This document shows positions 52,793 to 62,146 of a stretch of DNA of 64,000 nucleotides, piece after piece. The notes beneath the pieces were generated by a model that searched no databases, had not been told where the DNA came from, and worked only from the letters and a program-made list of their open reading frames with translations. Numbering within the stretch: the stretch's first letter is position 1; each line of letters begins with the position of its first letter. This DNA comes from Blautia sp. GTDB lineage: Bacteria; Bacillota; Clostridia; Lachnospirales; Lachnospiraceae. A program made the translations under genes and the position numbers. The stretch covers positions 1 to 64,000 of the forward strand of contig JARIAR010000038.1 of NCBI GenBank assembly GCA_029257805.1, in the 5' to 3' direction.

Positions 52793-54658
52793 TTATTCTT
52801 CTGTTTGCATATCCAGCGCTTCCTGAGACGGCTCATTGAGAATTTTCATAAATTCTTCTCCTGTGATTGTTTCCTGCTCATACAAATATTTTGCAAGTTC
52901 ATGAAGCTTTCCAATATTATCTTCAAGAATTTTTCGCGCCTTTTCATGCTGCGTCCGGACTAAATCTACAACCTTCCTGTCTAAGAGAGTCTGCGTTTCA
53001 AACGAACAACTCAAAGCAGAATCTCCTCCTAAATATTGGTTGCTCATATTTTCCATAGCGACCATATCGAAATCATCACTCATTCCATATCTGGAAATCA
53101 TGGCTCTGGCTATTTTTGTTGCCTGTTCAATATCGTTTGCTGCCCCGGTTGTAATAGAATTAAAAATCAGTTCTTCTGCTGCACGCCCACCTGTAAATGT
53201 AGCGATTTTATTTTCCAGTTCCTCTTTGCTCATAAGAAAATGCTCTTTTTCATCTACCTGCATAGTATATCCCAACGCACCGGAAGTTCTTGGGATAATA
53301 GTTATTTTATGAACAGGGGCAGAATCTGTCTGCTTTGCCGCTACCAGCGCATGTCCGATTTCATGATAAGAAACAATCAGTTTTTCTTTATTGGAAAGCA
53401 CTCTGTTTTTTTTCTGATAACCAGCAATTACCACTTCTATACTTTCCTCAAAATCTGCCTGTGTGGCAAATTTTCTTCCATCCCGCACAGCTCGAAGTGC
53501 TGCCTCGTTTACAATGTTAGCAAGTTCTGCTCCGGAAGCTCCTGCTGCAGCCTTTGCAATTTCATTAAAGCGAACGGTATCAGCAATTTTAATCTTCTTT
53601 GCATGTACTTTCAGAATCTCTTCTCTTCCCAGTAAATCCGGAAGTTCTACCGGAATTCTTCTATCAAAGCGTCCCGGTCGAAGAAGCGCCGGATCAAGAG
53701 AATCCGGACGGTTTGTTGCAGCCAGAATCACAACACCTTTGGATCCGTCAAAACCATCCATTTCTGTAAGAAGCTGGTTCAACGTCTGCTCTCTCTCGTC
53801 ATTTCCGGAAAAACCGCCACCATCACGTTTTTTTCCAATTGTATCAATTTCATCAATAAACACTATACAAGGCGCTTTTTCATTTGCCTGTTTGAAAAGA
53901 TCTCTTACTTTAGCCGCACCCATACCAACGAACATCTCTACAAACTCTGATCCTGAAATAGAGAAAAACGGTACTTCTGCTTCTCCTGCAACAGCCTTTG
54001 CAAGAAGGGTTTTTCCTGTACCCGGAGGTCCTACAAGCAAAGCTCCTTTTGGCATCGATGCACCAATTTCTGCATATTTATTAGGATTATGAAGATAATC
54101 TACAATTTCTGTAAGAAGTTCTTTTGCTTCATCCTCCCCTGCCACATCTGCAAATTTAATACCTGTTGAAGATTTTACATAAACTTTTGCATTGCTTTTT
54201 CCAAAAGACATCATTCCACCAGGCCCACCGGAACCCATAGATTTCATCATTTTTTTACTTAACCAACGGCCAAGTAAAATAAAAATAGCAATTGGAATTA
54301 CATATCCTGCAATTAAACTTAAAAATAAAGATTGTTTCTGTGGTGCAACTGCCTCCATTTTTGTACCAGCTTCATAAAGTCTCTCTACAAGATCCGGATC
54401 TTCCATTCGCACCGTTTTACATAAAGTATCTTTTCCATTTTTTCTTACCATATAGTAGATATAATCATCCTGCACCTCTGCTTCTGAGACTTTTCCTCTC
54501 TCCACATTACTGAGGAATGTACTATAATCTGTTTTTTCTACTTTTCTTTCCTGAAATGCAGGAACAACAAGCAGATTTAAAAGGAAAATAATGGCAATCG
54601 CAATAAAATAATAAACATATAGCGGTCGCTTTCCTGGTTTTTTGTTATCAACATTCAT
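52793..54658 (-). CDS. ftsH: ATP-dependent zinc metalloprotease FtsH
   Basis: A 621-residue membrane-anchored AAA+ protease for quality control. Two N-terminal membrane spans (about 13-31 and 107-126) flank an extracytoplasmic domain. The AAA module has GPPGTGKTLLAKAVAGEA, IVFIDEIDTIG and the SRH arginine region ATNRPDSLDPALLRPGRFDRR. The zinc site is SYHEIGHALVAA, with EQATKIARAMISRYGMS and the third ligand region following. Monocistronic, with its own terminator. Confidence 0.97.
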   Translation of the reverse strand: MNVDNKKPGKRPLYVYYFIAIAIIFLLNLLVVPAFQERKVEKTDYSTFLSNVERGKVSEAEVQDDYIYYMVRKNGKDTLCKTVRMEDPDLVERLYEAGTKMEAVAPQKQSLFLSLIAGYVIPIAIFILLGRWLSKKMMKSMGSGGPGGMMSFGKSNAKVYVKSSTGIKFADVAGEDEAKELLTEIVDYLHNPNKYAEIGASMPKGALLVGPPGTGKTLLAKAVAGEAEVPFFSISGSEFVEMFVGMGAAKVRDLFKQANEKAPCIVFIDEIDTIGKKRDGGGFSGNDEREQTLNQLLTEMDGFDGSKGVVILAATNRPDSLDPALLRPGRFDRRIPVELPDLLGREEILKVHAKKIKIADTVRFNEIAKAAAGASGAELANIVNEAALRAVRDGRKFATQADFEESIEVVIAGYQKKNRVLSNKEKLIVSYHEIGHALVAAKQTDSAPVHKITIIPRTSGALGYTMQVDEKEHFLMSKEELENKIATFTGGRAAEELIFNSITTGAANDIEQATKIARAMISRYGMSDDFDMVAMENMSNQYLGGDSALSCSFETQTLLDRKVVDLVRTQHEKARKILEDNIGKLHELAKYLYEQETITGEEFMKILNEPSQEALDMQTEE

Positions 54659-54786
54659 ATCCTGTCCTCCGTATTCTCACCGAAAAAACTATATTTTCAA
54701 TGATAATTGCAAAAGGTACCATACCACTAATCAAGGGGGATTTCAATTCTAAAACCAGAAATTTCACAAAGATTTTAGAAATCAGA

Positions 54787-55716
54787 TTATCCCTGTTCTT
54801 TATTTACCATATAGATCCCCATACATACTAAAATAAGGGAAATAAATCCCTGCATAGTAAATGCCTGATTCTTTTCTCCAAGAAGAAATGCGCTTAAAAG
54901 AACACCAAAGAGAGGATTCATAAAGCCAAACACCGTTACTTTTCCTACCGGATTATATTTTAAGAGAATTCCCCATAAGGAATAAGCCACCGCAGAAATC
55001 AGTGCCATATACACAAGCAGCGCAACAGAAGCAACAGTAAAGTTTTCTACCCTTCCTCCCATAAAAAATCCTGCTGCTGTCATGATCAAACCACCTAACA
55101 AAAATTGATAACCACTTAAGATAACCGGTTCTTCTTTCTGGGAATATTTCTTGATCATAATAGAAGAAAAGGCGTATGATATGGTAGATAACAGGATAAA
55201 ACCTTCTCCCTGAAAACGCATCCCTCCATTTAGTCCGGTTCCATTTAAATTAATAAGAACTACACCTGCAAATCCCAAGACACATCCTAGGAATTTCTTC
55301 TTTTTCATTGTCTCATCCCTCAGAAGAAATACAGATGCTCCAATTGCAAAAAATACATTTGATGCTTCAATAATAGAAGCCTTCACCCCTGTTGTATTTG
55401 CAAGACCTATATAAAACAATACATACTGGATCACGGTCTGACACATGGAAAGTTTCCAGACCATATGCCAGGATCCCTTTGAAGGAAGCAGCACTTTCCT
55501 GTTCAAAACGCTTCCTATCAAAATTGTCAAAATACCCGCCAACGCAAAACGCATTCCGGCAAAAAGGATCTGAGATGCTGTATCTGTACTTCCAATCTTG
55601 AATAAATCATATCCGATTTTCACACACGGAAAAGCACTCCCCCATAAAAAGCAGCATACCATCGCAAGAAGGCACACCACCTTCGTTCTTTTTAAAATCA
55701 TTTCTTTTTCACTCAT
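54787..55716 (-). CDS. DMT-superfamily EamA-type transporter
   Basis: A 309-residue membrane protein with ten spans in two EamA repeats. Repeat one starts AMVCCFLWGSAFPCVKIGYDLF and repeat two starts GEGFILLSTISYAFSSIMIKKYSQKEEPV. It is likely to export amino acids or metabolites; substrate unknown. AGGAGG precedes the ATG. It lies next to, and divergent from, the tRNA-Leu gene. Confidence 0.88.
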   Translation of the reverse strand: MSEKEMILKRTKVVCLLAMVCCFLWGSAFPCVKIGYDLFKIGSTDTASQILFAGMRFALAGILTILIGSVLNRKVLLPSKGSWHMVWKLSMCQTVIQYVLFYIGLANTTGVKASIIEASNVFFAIGASVFLLRDETMKKKKFLGCVLGFAGVVLINLNGTGLNGGMRFQGEGFILLSTISYAFSSIMIKKYSQKEEPVILSGYQFLLGGLIMTAAGFFMGGRVENFTVASVALLVYMALISAVAYSLWGILLKYNPVGKVTVFGFMNPLFGVLLSAFLLGEKNQAFTMQGFISLILVCMGIYMVNKEQG

Positions 55717-55827
55717 TACACCTATGTCCTCCTAATTCACAGTCATTGCCGATTTAGTTTACCCTTTTTTATCTATATATGCAAGTTTTTAATTTTCCAA
55801 AATTTATTATTTTTTTTACAAAAAAAC

Positions 55828-55856
55828 TTGCATTTTTTTTCCTTATATGTTAATAT
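55828..55856 (+). promoter_or_regulatory. Promoter of tRNA-Leu
   Basis: TTGCAT and TAATAT with a 17-base spacer, 16 bases before the tRNA 5' end. Confidence 0.65.
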
Positions 55857-55872
55857 AATTAACGGTTCAACC

Positions 55873-55955
55873 GCCGGCATGTCGGAATGGCAGACGAGGC
55901 AGACTCAAAATCTGTTGTGGGCAACCACGTGTGGGTTCAAGTCCCACTGCCGGCA
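55873..55955 (+). tRNA. tRNA-Leu (CAA anticodon)
   Basis: An 83-base class II tRNA. The acceptor stem GCCGGCA pairs with TGCCGGC and the discriminator is A. The anticodon loop CTCAAAA carries CAA in a GCAGA/TCTGT stem (one G-T pair). There is a long variable arm (TGTGGGCAACCACG region) and a T arm GTGGGTTCAAGTCCCAC. CCA is not encoded. It reads UUG leucine codons. Confidence 0.95.
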
Positions 55956-55956
55956 T

Positions 55957-55994
55957 AAAACTCTTCAGGAAATCCTGAAGAGTTTTTTATTTTA
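55957..55994 (+). terminator. Terminator of tRNA-Leu
   Basis: AAACTCTTCAGGA pairs with TCCTGAAGAGTTT, followed by T residues, directly after the tRNA. Confidence 0.85.
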
Positions 55995-56008
55995 CATACA
56001 CGCACGCC

Positions 56009-56060
56009 AAAAAGGATTGCTGCCTTTATTCCATATATCATAAAAGCAGCAATCCTTTTT
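56009..56060 (-). terminator. Long-loop terminator after lysA
   Basis: A perfect 15-base stem (AAAAAGGATTGCTGC/GCAGCAATCCTTTTT) with a 22-base loop lies just beyond the lysA stop at 56066. It has T residues on both strands and may also back up the tRNA terminator. Confidence 0.8.
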
Positions 56061-56065
56061 CATTT

Positions 56066-57339
56066 TTACTCTTCTAAAAGTTTTTCATAAATAGGGAAAC
56101 AATCAAACGTAGCAAAATAATCTTTCGGCGTTTCTGCACGTCGAATCATCTGGAAAGACCCATCTTCTTTAAGAAGAATTTCTGCTGATTTCAATTTTCC
56201 GTTATAATTATATCCCATTGCAAAACCATGCGCTCCCGTATCATGGATGACAAGAAGATCTCCTTTTTGTATTTCCGGAAGATACCGGTCAATGGCAAAT
56301 TTATCATTATTTTCACAAAGAGAACCTGTTACATCATAAAGATGATCACAAGGCCGGTTTTCCTTTCCATCACTGTAATATGATGATAGGCTCCATACAT
56401 AGCAGGACGCATTAAATTAACCGCACAGGCATCTACACCTATATATTCTTTATGAGTATGTTTCTCATGAATGGCTTTTGTTACAAGACATCCATACGGT
56501 CCCATCATAAAACGTCCAAGTTCTGTATAGATTGCCACATCTCCCATCCCTGCCGGAACAAGAACTTCTTCATACACTTTGCGTACGCCTTCCCCTATTA
56601 CCCCAATATCATTTGGAGTCTGATCCGGACTATAAGGAATCCCAATTCCACCTGAAAGATTAATAAAAGAAATCTTTGCACCCGTCTCCTTCTGAAGTCG
56701 TACTGCAAGTTCAAACATTTCCTTCGCAAGCATTGGATAATATTCGTTTGTCACTGTATTGCTGGCCAAAAAAGCATGTATTCCGAAATTTTCTGCTCCC
56801 TTATCTTTTAAAATACGAAACGCCTGAAAAATCTGATCCGTTGTCATTCCGTATTTGGAATCTCCCGGATTATCCATAATATCATTGCTGATCTTAAAAA
56901 TTCCTCCAGGATTATACCGGCAGCTTATCGTTTTCGGGATTCTCCCCACAGCCCGCTCTACACTTTCAATATGAGTAATATCATCTAAATTAATAATGCC
57001 GCCAATTTCATCTGCATATCTGAATTCTTCTTCCGGTGTATCATTGGAAGAAAACATAATATCCCCTTGTTTACACCCAATTGCTTTTGCCATCATAAGT
57101 TCCGTCATGGAAGAACAGTCGCATCCGCATCCATATTCCTGCAGAATCTGAATCAAATATGGATTCGGAGTTGCCTTTACTGCGAAAAATTCTTTAAATC
57201 CTTTGTTCCATGAAAAAGCCTCTTTCAGGGCTTTTGCATTTTCACGAATTCCCTTTTCATCATAAAGATGAAAGGGTGTAGGATATTTTGCCTCTATCTC
57301 TCTTAATTTTTCCAAAGTTACAAATGGTTTTTTCTTCAT
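56066..57339 (-). pseudogene. lysA: Diaminopimelate decarboxylase with a single-base frameshift near the end
   Basis: The PLP enzyme converts meso-diaminopimelate to lysine. The first 318 or so residues are intact: the PLP lysine in KEFFAVKATPNP (K54), CDCSSMTELMMAKA, FGIHAFLASNTVTNEYY, INLSGGIGIPY and YTELGRFMMGPYG. At about 56370 one G is missing: GTGATGGAAAGG where GTGATGGGAAAGG restores the frame. Translation then ends prematurely as ITVMERKTGLVIIFMM. With the base restored, the frame continues through MGKENRPCDHLYDVTGSLCENNDKFA and AHGFAMGYNYNGKLK to a normal 424-residue protein. The lost part holds dimer active-site residues (CE), so activity is doubtful unless this is a sequencing error. 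Confidence 0.85.
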
Positions 57340-57398
57340 AATACGTTTCCTCTCTTTGTGCCACTTCTATCCTGTCTGTTATTTAAAATCGTACTTTC

Positions 57399-58835
57399 TT
57401 ATTTTGCTTCAATTACATGCATCATATTTGTAACTGCGCCTTCACCTGTACGCATATTAGTAGCAGGATCCCCAGCCGTAAATACTACAAGATCGCCTTT
57501 TTTAATCAGCCTTTTTCGACGAACAACATTCATTGCCTGCAAAATAATATATTCTGTTGAATCTTTTTCGTATCCTTTTAATGGAGTAACCCCCCAGGCA
57601 AGCTGCATGCGATGTCTGACGGTATCGTTAGGAGTAATTGCATAAATCGGAACATGCGGACGAAAACTTGAAATCATTATTGCCGTATTCCCGCCCATTG
57701 TAGGCGCAACAATTGCTTTTGCTCCTAAATCTGATGCCGTACGCACTGCCGCAAGTCCTACTGCACTTGACACTTTTCCATCACAATGCATACTTCTGTT
57801 ATTGGCATGAATACGATTATCTACATGCGGCTCTGTTGTCTGTGCAATTTCTACCATCATTTTAAGAGCTGCAAGAGGATATTTTCCTGCCGCTGTTTCT
57901 CCTGAAAGCATAATCGCATCCGTCCCATCATAAATAGCATTTGCTACATCCGCCACTTCCGCACGTGTAGGGCGGGGATTCCTTATCATGGAATCCAGCA
58001 TCTGCGTAGCTGTAATAACCGGAACATAATTATCATTACATTTCTGAATGATCATTTTCTGGATATACGGAACCTCGCTTGCCGGAATTTCCACTCCCAG
58101 ATCTCCTCTTGCAACCATAATTCCATCTGCTGCAGCAATAATTTCATCGATATTTTCTACCCCTTCTGCATTTTCGATTTTTGCAATGATCCCTATATCT
58201 TTTCCGCCATTTTCATCAAGAAGCTGACGGATTTCTCTTATCACTTTTGCATCACGAACAAAAGAGGCAGCTATAAAATCAAATTCCTGAGAAATTCCAA
58301 ACAAAATATCTTCCCGATCCCGTGCAGTGATACCCGGAAGTTTTATTTTTACATATGGAACGTTAACTCCTTTGTGTTCTCCAAGTTCGCCGCCATTTAA
58401 AACCCTACAGACAATATCCCCCTGTTTTATCTCCTCAATTTCCAGCTCGATCAAGCCATCATCTATAAGAATCTTTCCACCTTTTTTCACATCCTTATAA
58501 AGGGTCTCGTAAGTAATGGAAACCTTATGTTCATCACCTATGTAATCTCCTGTTGTAAGAACAAACTGACTACCTGCCTCCAACAGAACTTTTTTTCCAT
58601 CCTTTAGAAGTCCTGTGCGAATTTCAGGGCCTTTTGTATCAAGAAGCATAGCGATCGGAAGATTCAGCTCTTCTCTCAGATTTTTAATCATATCCACACG
58701 GGCAGCATGCTCTTCATGGCTGCCATGTGAAAAGTTAAAGCGGGCAATATCCATTCCTGCCCGCATGAGCGAACGGAGTACCGACTTTTTGTTTGTTGCA
58801 GGTCCCAGTGTACAAATAATCTTTGTTCTTTTCAT
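57399..58835 (-). CDS. pyk: Pyruvate kinase
   Basis: A 478-residue glycolytic enzyme making pyruvate and ATP from PEP and ADP. It shows MKRTKIICTLGPATNKKSVLRSLMRAGMDIARFNFSHG, LLDTKGPEIRTG, FIAASFVRDA, IIAKIENAEGVENIDEI (catalytic lysine region), MVARGDLGVEIP and TATQMLDSMIRNPRPTRAEVADVANAIYDGTDAIMLSGETAAGKYP. It ends in the C-domain without the extra PEP-utiliser domain found in some Firmicutes. It lies 16 bases after the rhomboid-like gene. Confidence 0.97.
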   Translation of the reverse strand: MKRTKIICTLGPATNKKSVLRSLMRAGMDIARFNFSHGSHEEHAARVDMIKNLREELNLPIAMLLDTKGPEIRTGLLKDGKKVLLEAGSQFVLTTGDYIGDEHKVSITYETLYKDVKKGGKILIDDGLIELEIEEIKQGDIVCRVLNGGELGEHKGVNVPYVKIKLPGITARDREDILFGISQEFDFIAASFVRDAKVIREIRQLLDENGGKDIGIIAKIENAEGVENIDEIIAAADGIMVARGDLGVEIPASEVPYIQKMIIQKCNDNYVPVITATQMLDSMIRNPRPTRAEVADVANAIYDGTDAIMLSGETAAGKYPLAALKMMVEIAQTTEPHVDNRIHANNRSMHCDGKVSSAVGLAAVRTASDLGAKAIVAPTMGGNTAIMISSFRPHVPIYAITPNDTVRHRMQLAWGVTPLKGYEKDSTEYIILQAMNVVRRKRLIKKGDLVVFTAGDPATNMRTGEGAVTNMMHVIEAK

Positions 58836-58851
58836 GTCTTAACTTCTCCCT

Positions 58852-59715
58852 CTACTTCACGTGTGTATGCGTAAATAAATGATCCTGACAATATTCATAA
58901 TTCCCGTTGCATTTTGAACAAAAACGAAATTCCAGATTTGGATTATCAAGTTCTGTCCGGCCACATATTGCACATTTATGTCTTGCAACACCGCCAGCTT
59001 CCGGATTTGTGCGACTTTGAGCCATTGCTTTTTTAAATTCCTGTTTTCTACGTACTTCTTTTGGATTATAACGGCTCATATCTCTTGTTTCAATAAAGAA
59101 GAGAATAAAATTCAAAAGTGAGGCTACAATTGGAATGATCATAAACCACAAACCATGTCTCATATACGTAAAGATATCATATAAAACCATAACTGCGTAT
59201 ACAATTGCCATCCATTTCATCTTTATAGGAATGACAAACCACAGGAGAATCTCCATATCGGGATAAGACAAAGCAAATGCCAAAAATATGGATAAACTGA
59301 TGTAATAAGTAGAAAAGATGTACATACCACTTCCTACCAAAAAATTTCCCGTGAGAAAATACAACAAAAAAGCTCCAATCACAGTAAATAAAATTCCGGA
59401 GAAAATATATAATGTATATCGGAAAGATCCCCAGGAGCGTTCCAGTGCTGTTCCGATCGGATAATAAAAAAACAAAATTGCAATGACAAAAAACAAAATA
59501 TTCTCACCGCCATTAGGAGGAGAAATTACCCATGTTACAAGCCGCCATATTTGCCCTCTCACAATAAGAGCCGGCTCCAAACTTAACATGGATAAGATGC
59601 CCGGATTAAAAATCCTGAAAATATATCCCAACACATAACAGCCTATAATATACATTGTTAAATTAGAAATTCCATATTTCCCATATTTTCGTTCCAACTT
59701 ATCTATAAATCTCAT
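58852..59715 (-). CDS. Rhomboid-like membrane protein with C-terminal zinc ribbon
   Basis: A 287-residue protein with about six membrane spans between residues 20 and 210, followed by a hydrophilic tail ending in a cysteine-rich ribbon (CAICGRTELDNPNLEFRFCSKCNGNYEYCQDHLFTHTH). The membrane part resembles rhomboid proteases (GQIWRLVTWVISP, LERSWGSFRYTLYIFSGILFT). The serine site reads VGSG rather than GxSG, and no catalytic histidine motif of the last helix is evident. It may be a non-proteolytic relative that binds a partner or metal. Located between corA and pyk. Confidence 0.65.
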   Translation of the reverse strand: MRFIDKLERKYGKYGISNLTMYIIGCYVLGYIFRIFNPGILSMLSLEPALIVRGQIWRLVTWVISPPNGGENILFFVIAILFFYYPIGTALERSWGSFRYTLYIFSGILFTVIGAFLLYFLTGNFLVGSGMYIFSTYYISLSIFLAFALSYPDMEILLWFVIPIKMKWMAIVYAVMVLYDIFTYMRHGLWFMIIPIVASLLNFILFFIETRDMSRYNPKEVRRKQEFKKAMAQSRTNPEAGGVARHKCAICGRTELDNPNLEFRFCSKCNGNYEYCQDHLFTHTHVK

Positions 59716-59765
59716 AAATCTCCTTTTCTTTTTCCACTTTTATGAATATCGAATCTGCCTTCCTG

Positions 59766-60707
59766 TTAAAAAAACTTCTTTTTTGACAGAATCAATGCAG
59801 CAATAATGCTAATTGCAACAGAAAACAGAATAATGATAAAGAATCCCCATGGATTTCCTGCAAACGGCATCCCTGCCGCATTCACATTCATACCATAAGC
59901 ACTAAAGACAATTGTAGGAATACTCATAACGATCGTAATAATGGCCAGGACCTTCATTACAATATTAAGATTATTGGAAATAACAGATGCAAATGCGTCC
60001 ATCATACCGCTTAAGATCCCGCTATATATATTTGCCATTTCAATAGCCTGTTTATTTTCAATAATAACATCTTCCAGAAGTTCTGTATCTTCCGGATATT
60101 TCTTAATAGATTCCACCTTCAACAGCTTTTCCAAAACAACTTCATTTGAACGAAGAGATGTTGTAAAATAAACAAGTGACTTTTCCAGTTCCAAAAGTTC
60201 GATTAGTTCCTGGTTTCTGGTGGAGACATGGAGTTTCTCTTCCACCTGCTCACTCTTCTTATCTATAATACGCAGATAACGAAGATACATACTTGCATTT
60301 CTATATAAAATCTGAAGAATAAAACGTGTCTTCATATAAGTAAAGAAATTTCGTACCCTTCCTTCCATAAATCTTGTAAGCACCTGCGTATCTTCCAGAC
60401 AAATAGTAAAAATCATTTTATCCGTGACAATAATTCCAAGAGGAATTGTACCATACCAGTCTTTTTCATTTCGTTCTTCAATCATAGGTACGTCTACAAG
60501 AATCAGCGTATATTTATCTTCTACTTCAATACGAGAACGTTCTTCCTCATCAAGAGGAGCTCTTAGATCATCCACTTCTATTTCAAATTGTTCTGAAATT
60601 TCAAATATTTCTGTGGCTGTGGGATTTGTCAGTGCAATCCAGCACCCGTCCTGCGCTTCCTGAATTTGATGGATAGATCCGTCTATCGTTTTAAAAATCC
60701 TTACCAC
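59766..60707 (-). CDS. corA: CorA-family magnesium/metal transporter
   Basis: A 313-residue channel-type transporter. A cytoplasmic N-terminal domain (about 1-240) includes the long helix ASMYLRYLRIIDKKSEQVEEKLH. Two C-terminal spans follow (about 252-271 and 285-305). The pore signature YGMNVNAAGMPFAGN lies between them and carries GMN. The C-terminus is basic (LSKKKFF). It has its own perfect consensus promoter. Ion specificity (Mg, Co or Ni) cannot be read from the sequence. Confidence 0.9.
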   Translation of the reverse strand: MVRIFKTIDGSIHQIQEAQDGCWIALTNPTATEIFEISEQFEIEVDDLRAPLDEEERSRIEVEDKYTLILVDVPMIEERNEKDWYGTIPLGIIVTDKMIFTICLEDTQVLTRFMEGRVRNFFTYMKTRFILQILYRNASMYLRYLRIIDKKSEQVEEKLHVSTRNQELIELLELEKSLVYFTTSLRSNEVVLEKLLKVESIKKYPEDTELLEDVIIENKQAIEMANIYSGILSGMMDAFASVISNNLNIVMKVLAIITIVMSIPTIVFSAYGMNVNAAGMPFAGNPWGFFIIILFSVAISIIAALILSKKKFF

Positions 60708-60762
60708 GCTTTACACTTCCCTTCTTTTTTTATTTTCAAATAAAAGGCAAAACACAATTTTT

Positions 60763-60791
60763 ATTATAAATTGCGGATGTTTTTTTGTCAA
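60763..60791 (-). promoter_or_regulatory. Consensus promoter of corA
   Basis: TTGACA and TATAAT with a 17-base spacer on the minus strand, about 55 bases upstream of the corA start. Confidence 0.85.
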
Positions 60792-60875
60792 TTCTATTGA
60801 TTTGGGTTTACAAACATTTTACATTCCTGTACCCTCCGGATCTTCTTCACACATATTTGTAAAAAAGCAAATATG

Positions 60876-60904
60876 TTGCAATTTTTTTTCAATTATAATA
60901 TACT
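60876..60904 (+). promoter_or_regulatory. Promoter of aroC
   Basis: TTGCAA and TATACT with a 17-base spacer on the plus strand, about 50 bases before ATG 60955. Confidence 0.6.
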
Positions 60905-60954
60905 TTCCTTCATAAACGTTTACTTTTCAGAAAATATAAAGGGGGATACTAACA

Positions 60955-62049
60955 ATGAGCCAGTCATCTTTTGGAAGAAAATTTGCAGTTACGACCTGGG
61001 GGGAATCTCACGGCAAAGCATTAGGTGCTGTAGTAGACGGCTGTCCTGCCGGGCTTTCTCTTGACGAAAAAGATATTCAGATATTCCTAAACAGACGTCG
61101 TCCAGGTCAAAGCCGTTATACAACTGCGCGTCAGGAAGGCGATCAGGTAGAAATCCTCTCTGGTGTTTTTGAAGGCAAAACAACAGGATGCCCCATTTCT
61201 CTTATTGTACGAAACAAAGATCAGCGTTCCGGCGATTATGGAAACATTGCTTTTTCTTACAGACCAGGACATGCCGATTACACATTTGATCAAAAATACG
61301 GTTTCCGGGATTACCGTGGCGGCGGACGATCTTCTGGAAGAGAAACAATCGGACGTGTTGCTGCCGGTGCTATTGCGGCAAAACTTTTAAAAGAACTGGG
61401 TATCTCTTTTCTCACTTACACCCATTCTATCGGACCAGTTTCTATTTCTCATCTTCATCCCGAAGAAATCCCGAACAATGATTTTTATATGCCGGATGCT
61501 TCTGCTGCAGACAAAGCCGGAGAATATCTGAACCAGTGCATGAAAGAAAAAGATAGCGCCGGCGGTATTGTTGAATGTCGCATAAATGGAGTTCCTGCCG
61601 GATTGGGAGATCCCGTTTTCGGAAAACTTGATGCTGAGCTCGCCAAAGCCATTATGTCTATTGGCGCTGTAAAGGCTGTAGAGATCGGCGACGGTATCCA
61701 GGCAACACTTTCTAAAGGCTCCAAAAATAATGACGGATTCTCTATAAAAAATAATTGTGTTGTAAAAACCTCAAATCATTCCGGCGGTATTATGGGGGGA
61801 ATAAGCGATGGAGATGAAATCATCTTACGTGCCCATATAAAACCGACCCCCTCCATAAGTCTTCCGCAAAACACCATTACAAACGCCGGAGAAATACAAA
61901 ATCTGGAAATCTACGGTCGTCACGATCCTGTAATCGTTCCCCGGGCTGTTGTTGTAGTAGAAGCAATGGCTGCGCTTACCATTACAGATGCTCTTTTTTC
62001 CAATATGAGTTCCCGACTTGATAGGATTTTAGATTTTTATAAAAAATAA
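60955..62049 (+). CDS. aroC: Chorismate synthase
   Basis: A 364-residue FMN-dependent enzyme converting EPSP to chorismate, the branch point to Trp, Phe and Tyr. It has WGESHGKALGAVVDGCPAG near the start, RPGQSRYTTARQEGDQVEILSGVFEGKTTGCPI, RPGHADYTFDQKYGFRDYRGGGRSSGRETI and SKGSKNNDGF followed by NHSGGIMGGISDG. An AAAGGGGG site precedes the ATG. It is monocistronic on the plus strand, between divergent corA and a strong downstream terminator. Confidence 0.97.
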   Translation: MSQSSFGRKFAVTTWGESHGKALGAVVDGCPAGLSLDEKDIQIFLNRRRPGQSRYTTARQEGDQVEILSGVFEGKTTGCPISLIVRNKDQRSGDYGNIAFSYRPGHADYTFDQKYGFRDYRGGGRSSGRETIGRVAAGAIAAKLLKELGISFLTYTHSIGPVSISHLHPEEIPNNDFYMPDASAADKAGEYLNQCMKEKDSAGGIVECRINGVPAGLGDPVFGKLDAELAKAIMSIGAVKAVEIGDGIQATLSKGSKNNDGFSIKNNCVVKTSNHSGGIMGGISDGDEIILRAHIKPTPSISLPQNTITNAGEIQNLEIYGRHDPVIVPRAVVVVEAMAALTITDALFSNMSSRLDRILDFYKK

Positions 62050-62065
62050 AAACCATATAAAATTA

Positions 62066-62122
62066 AAAATGATAGGTGTCCTTCTTATAGATTATTTGAC
62101 AAAGAGGATACCTATCATTTTT
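62066..62122. terminator. Bidirectional terminator between aroC and the lactonase gene
   Basis: AAAAATGATAGGT and ACCTATCATTTTTT form a long stem, with TCCT/AGGA continuing inside. A and T runs on both sides suit termination from both convergent genes. Confidence 0.85.
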
Positions 62123-62146
62123 TATATGTTTTTTCTGTTTTTTATT

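Noticed and set aside
55873..55955. Integration site (attL/attR) at the tRNA-Leu 3' end
   Set aside because: No integrase gene and no second copy of the tRNA 3' end was noticed; terminators and housekeeping genes follow.
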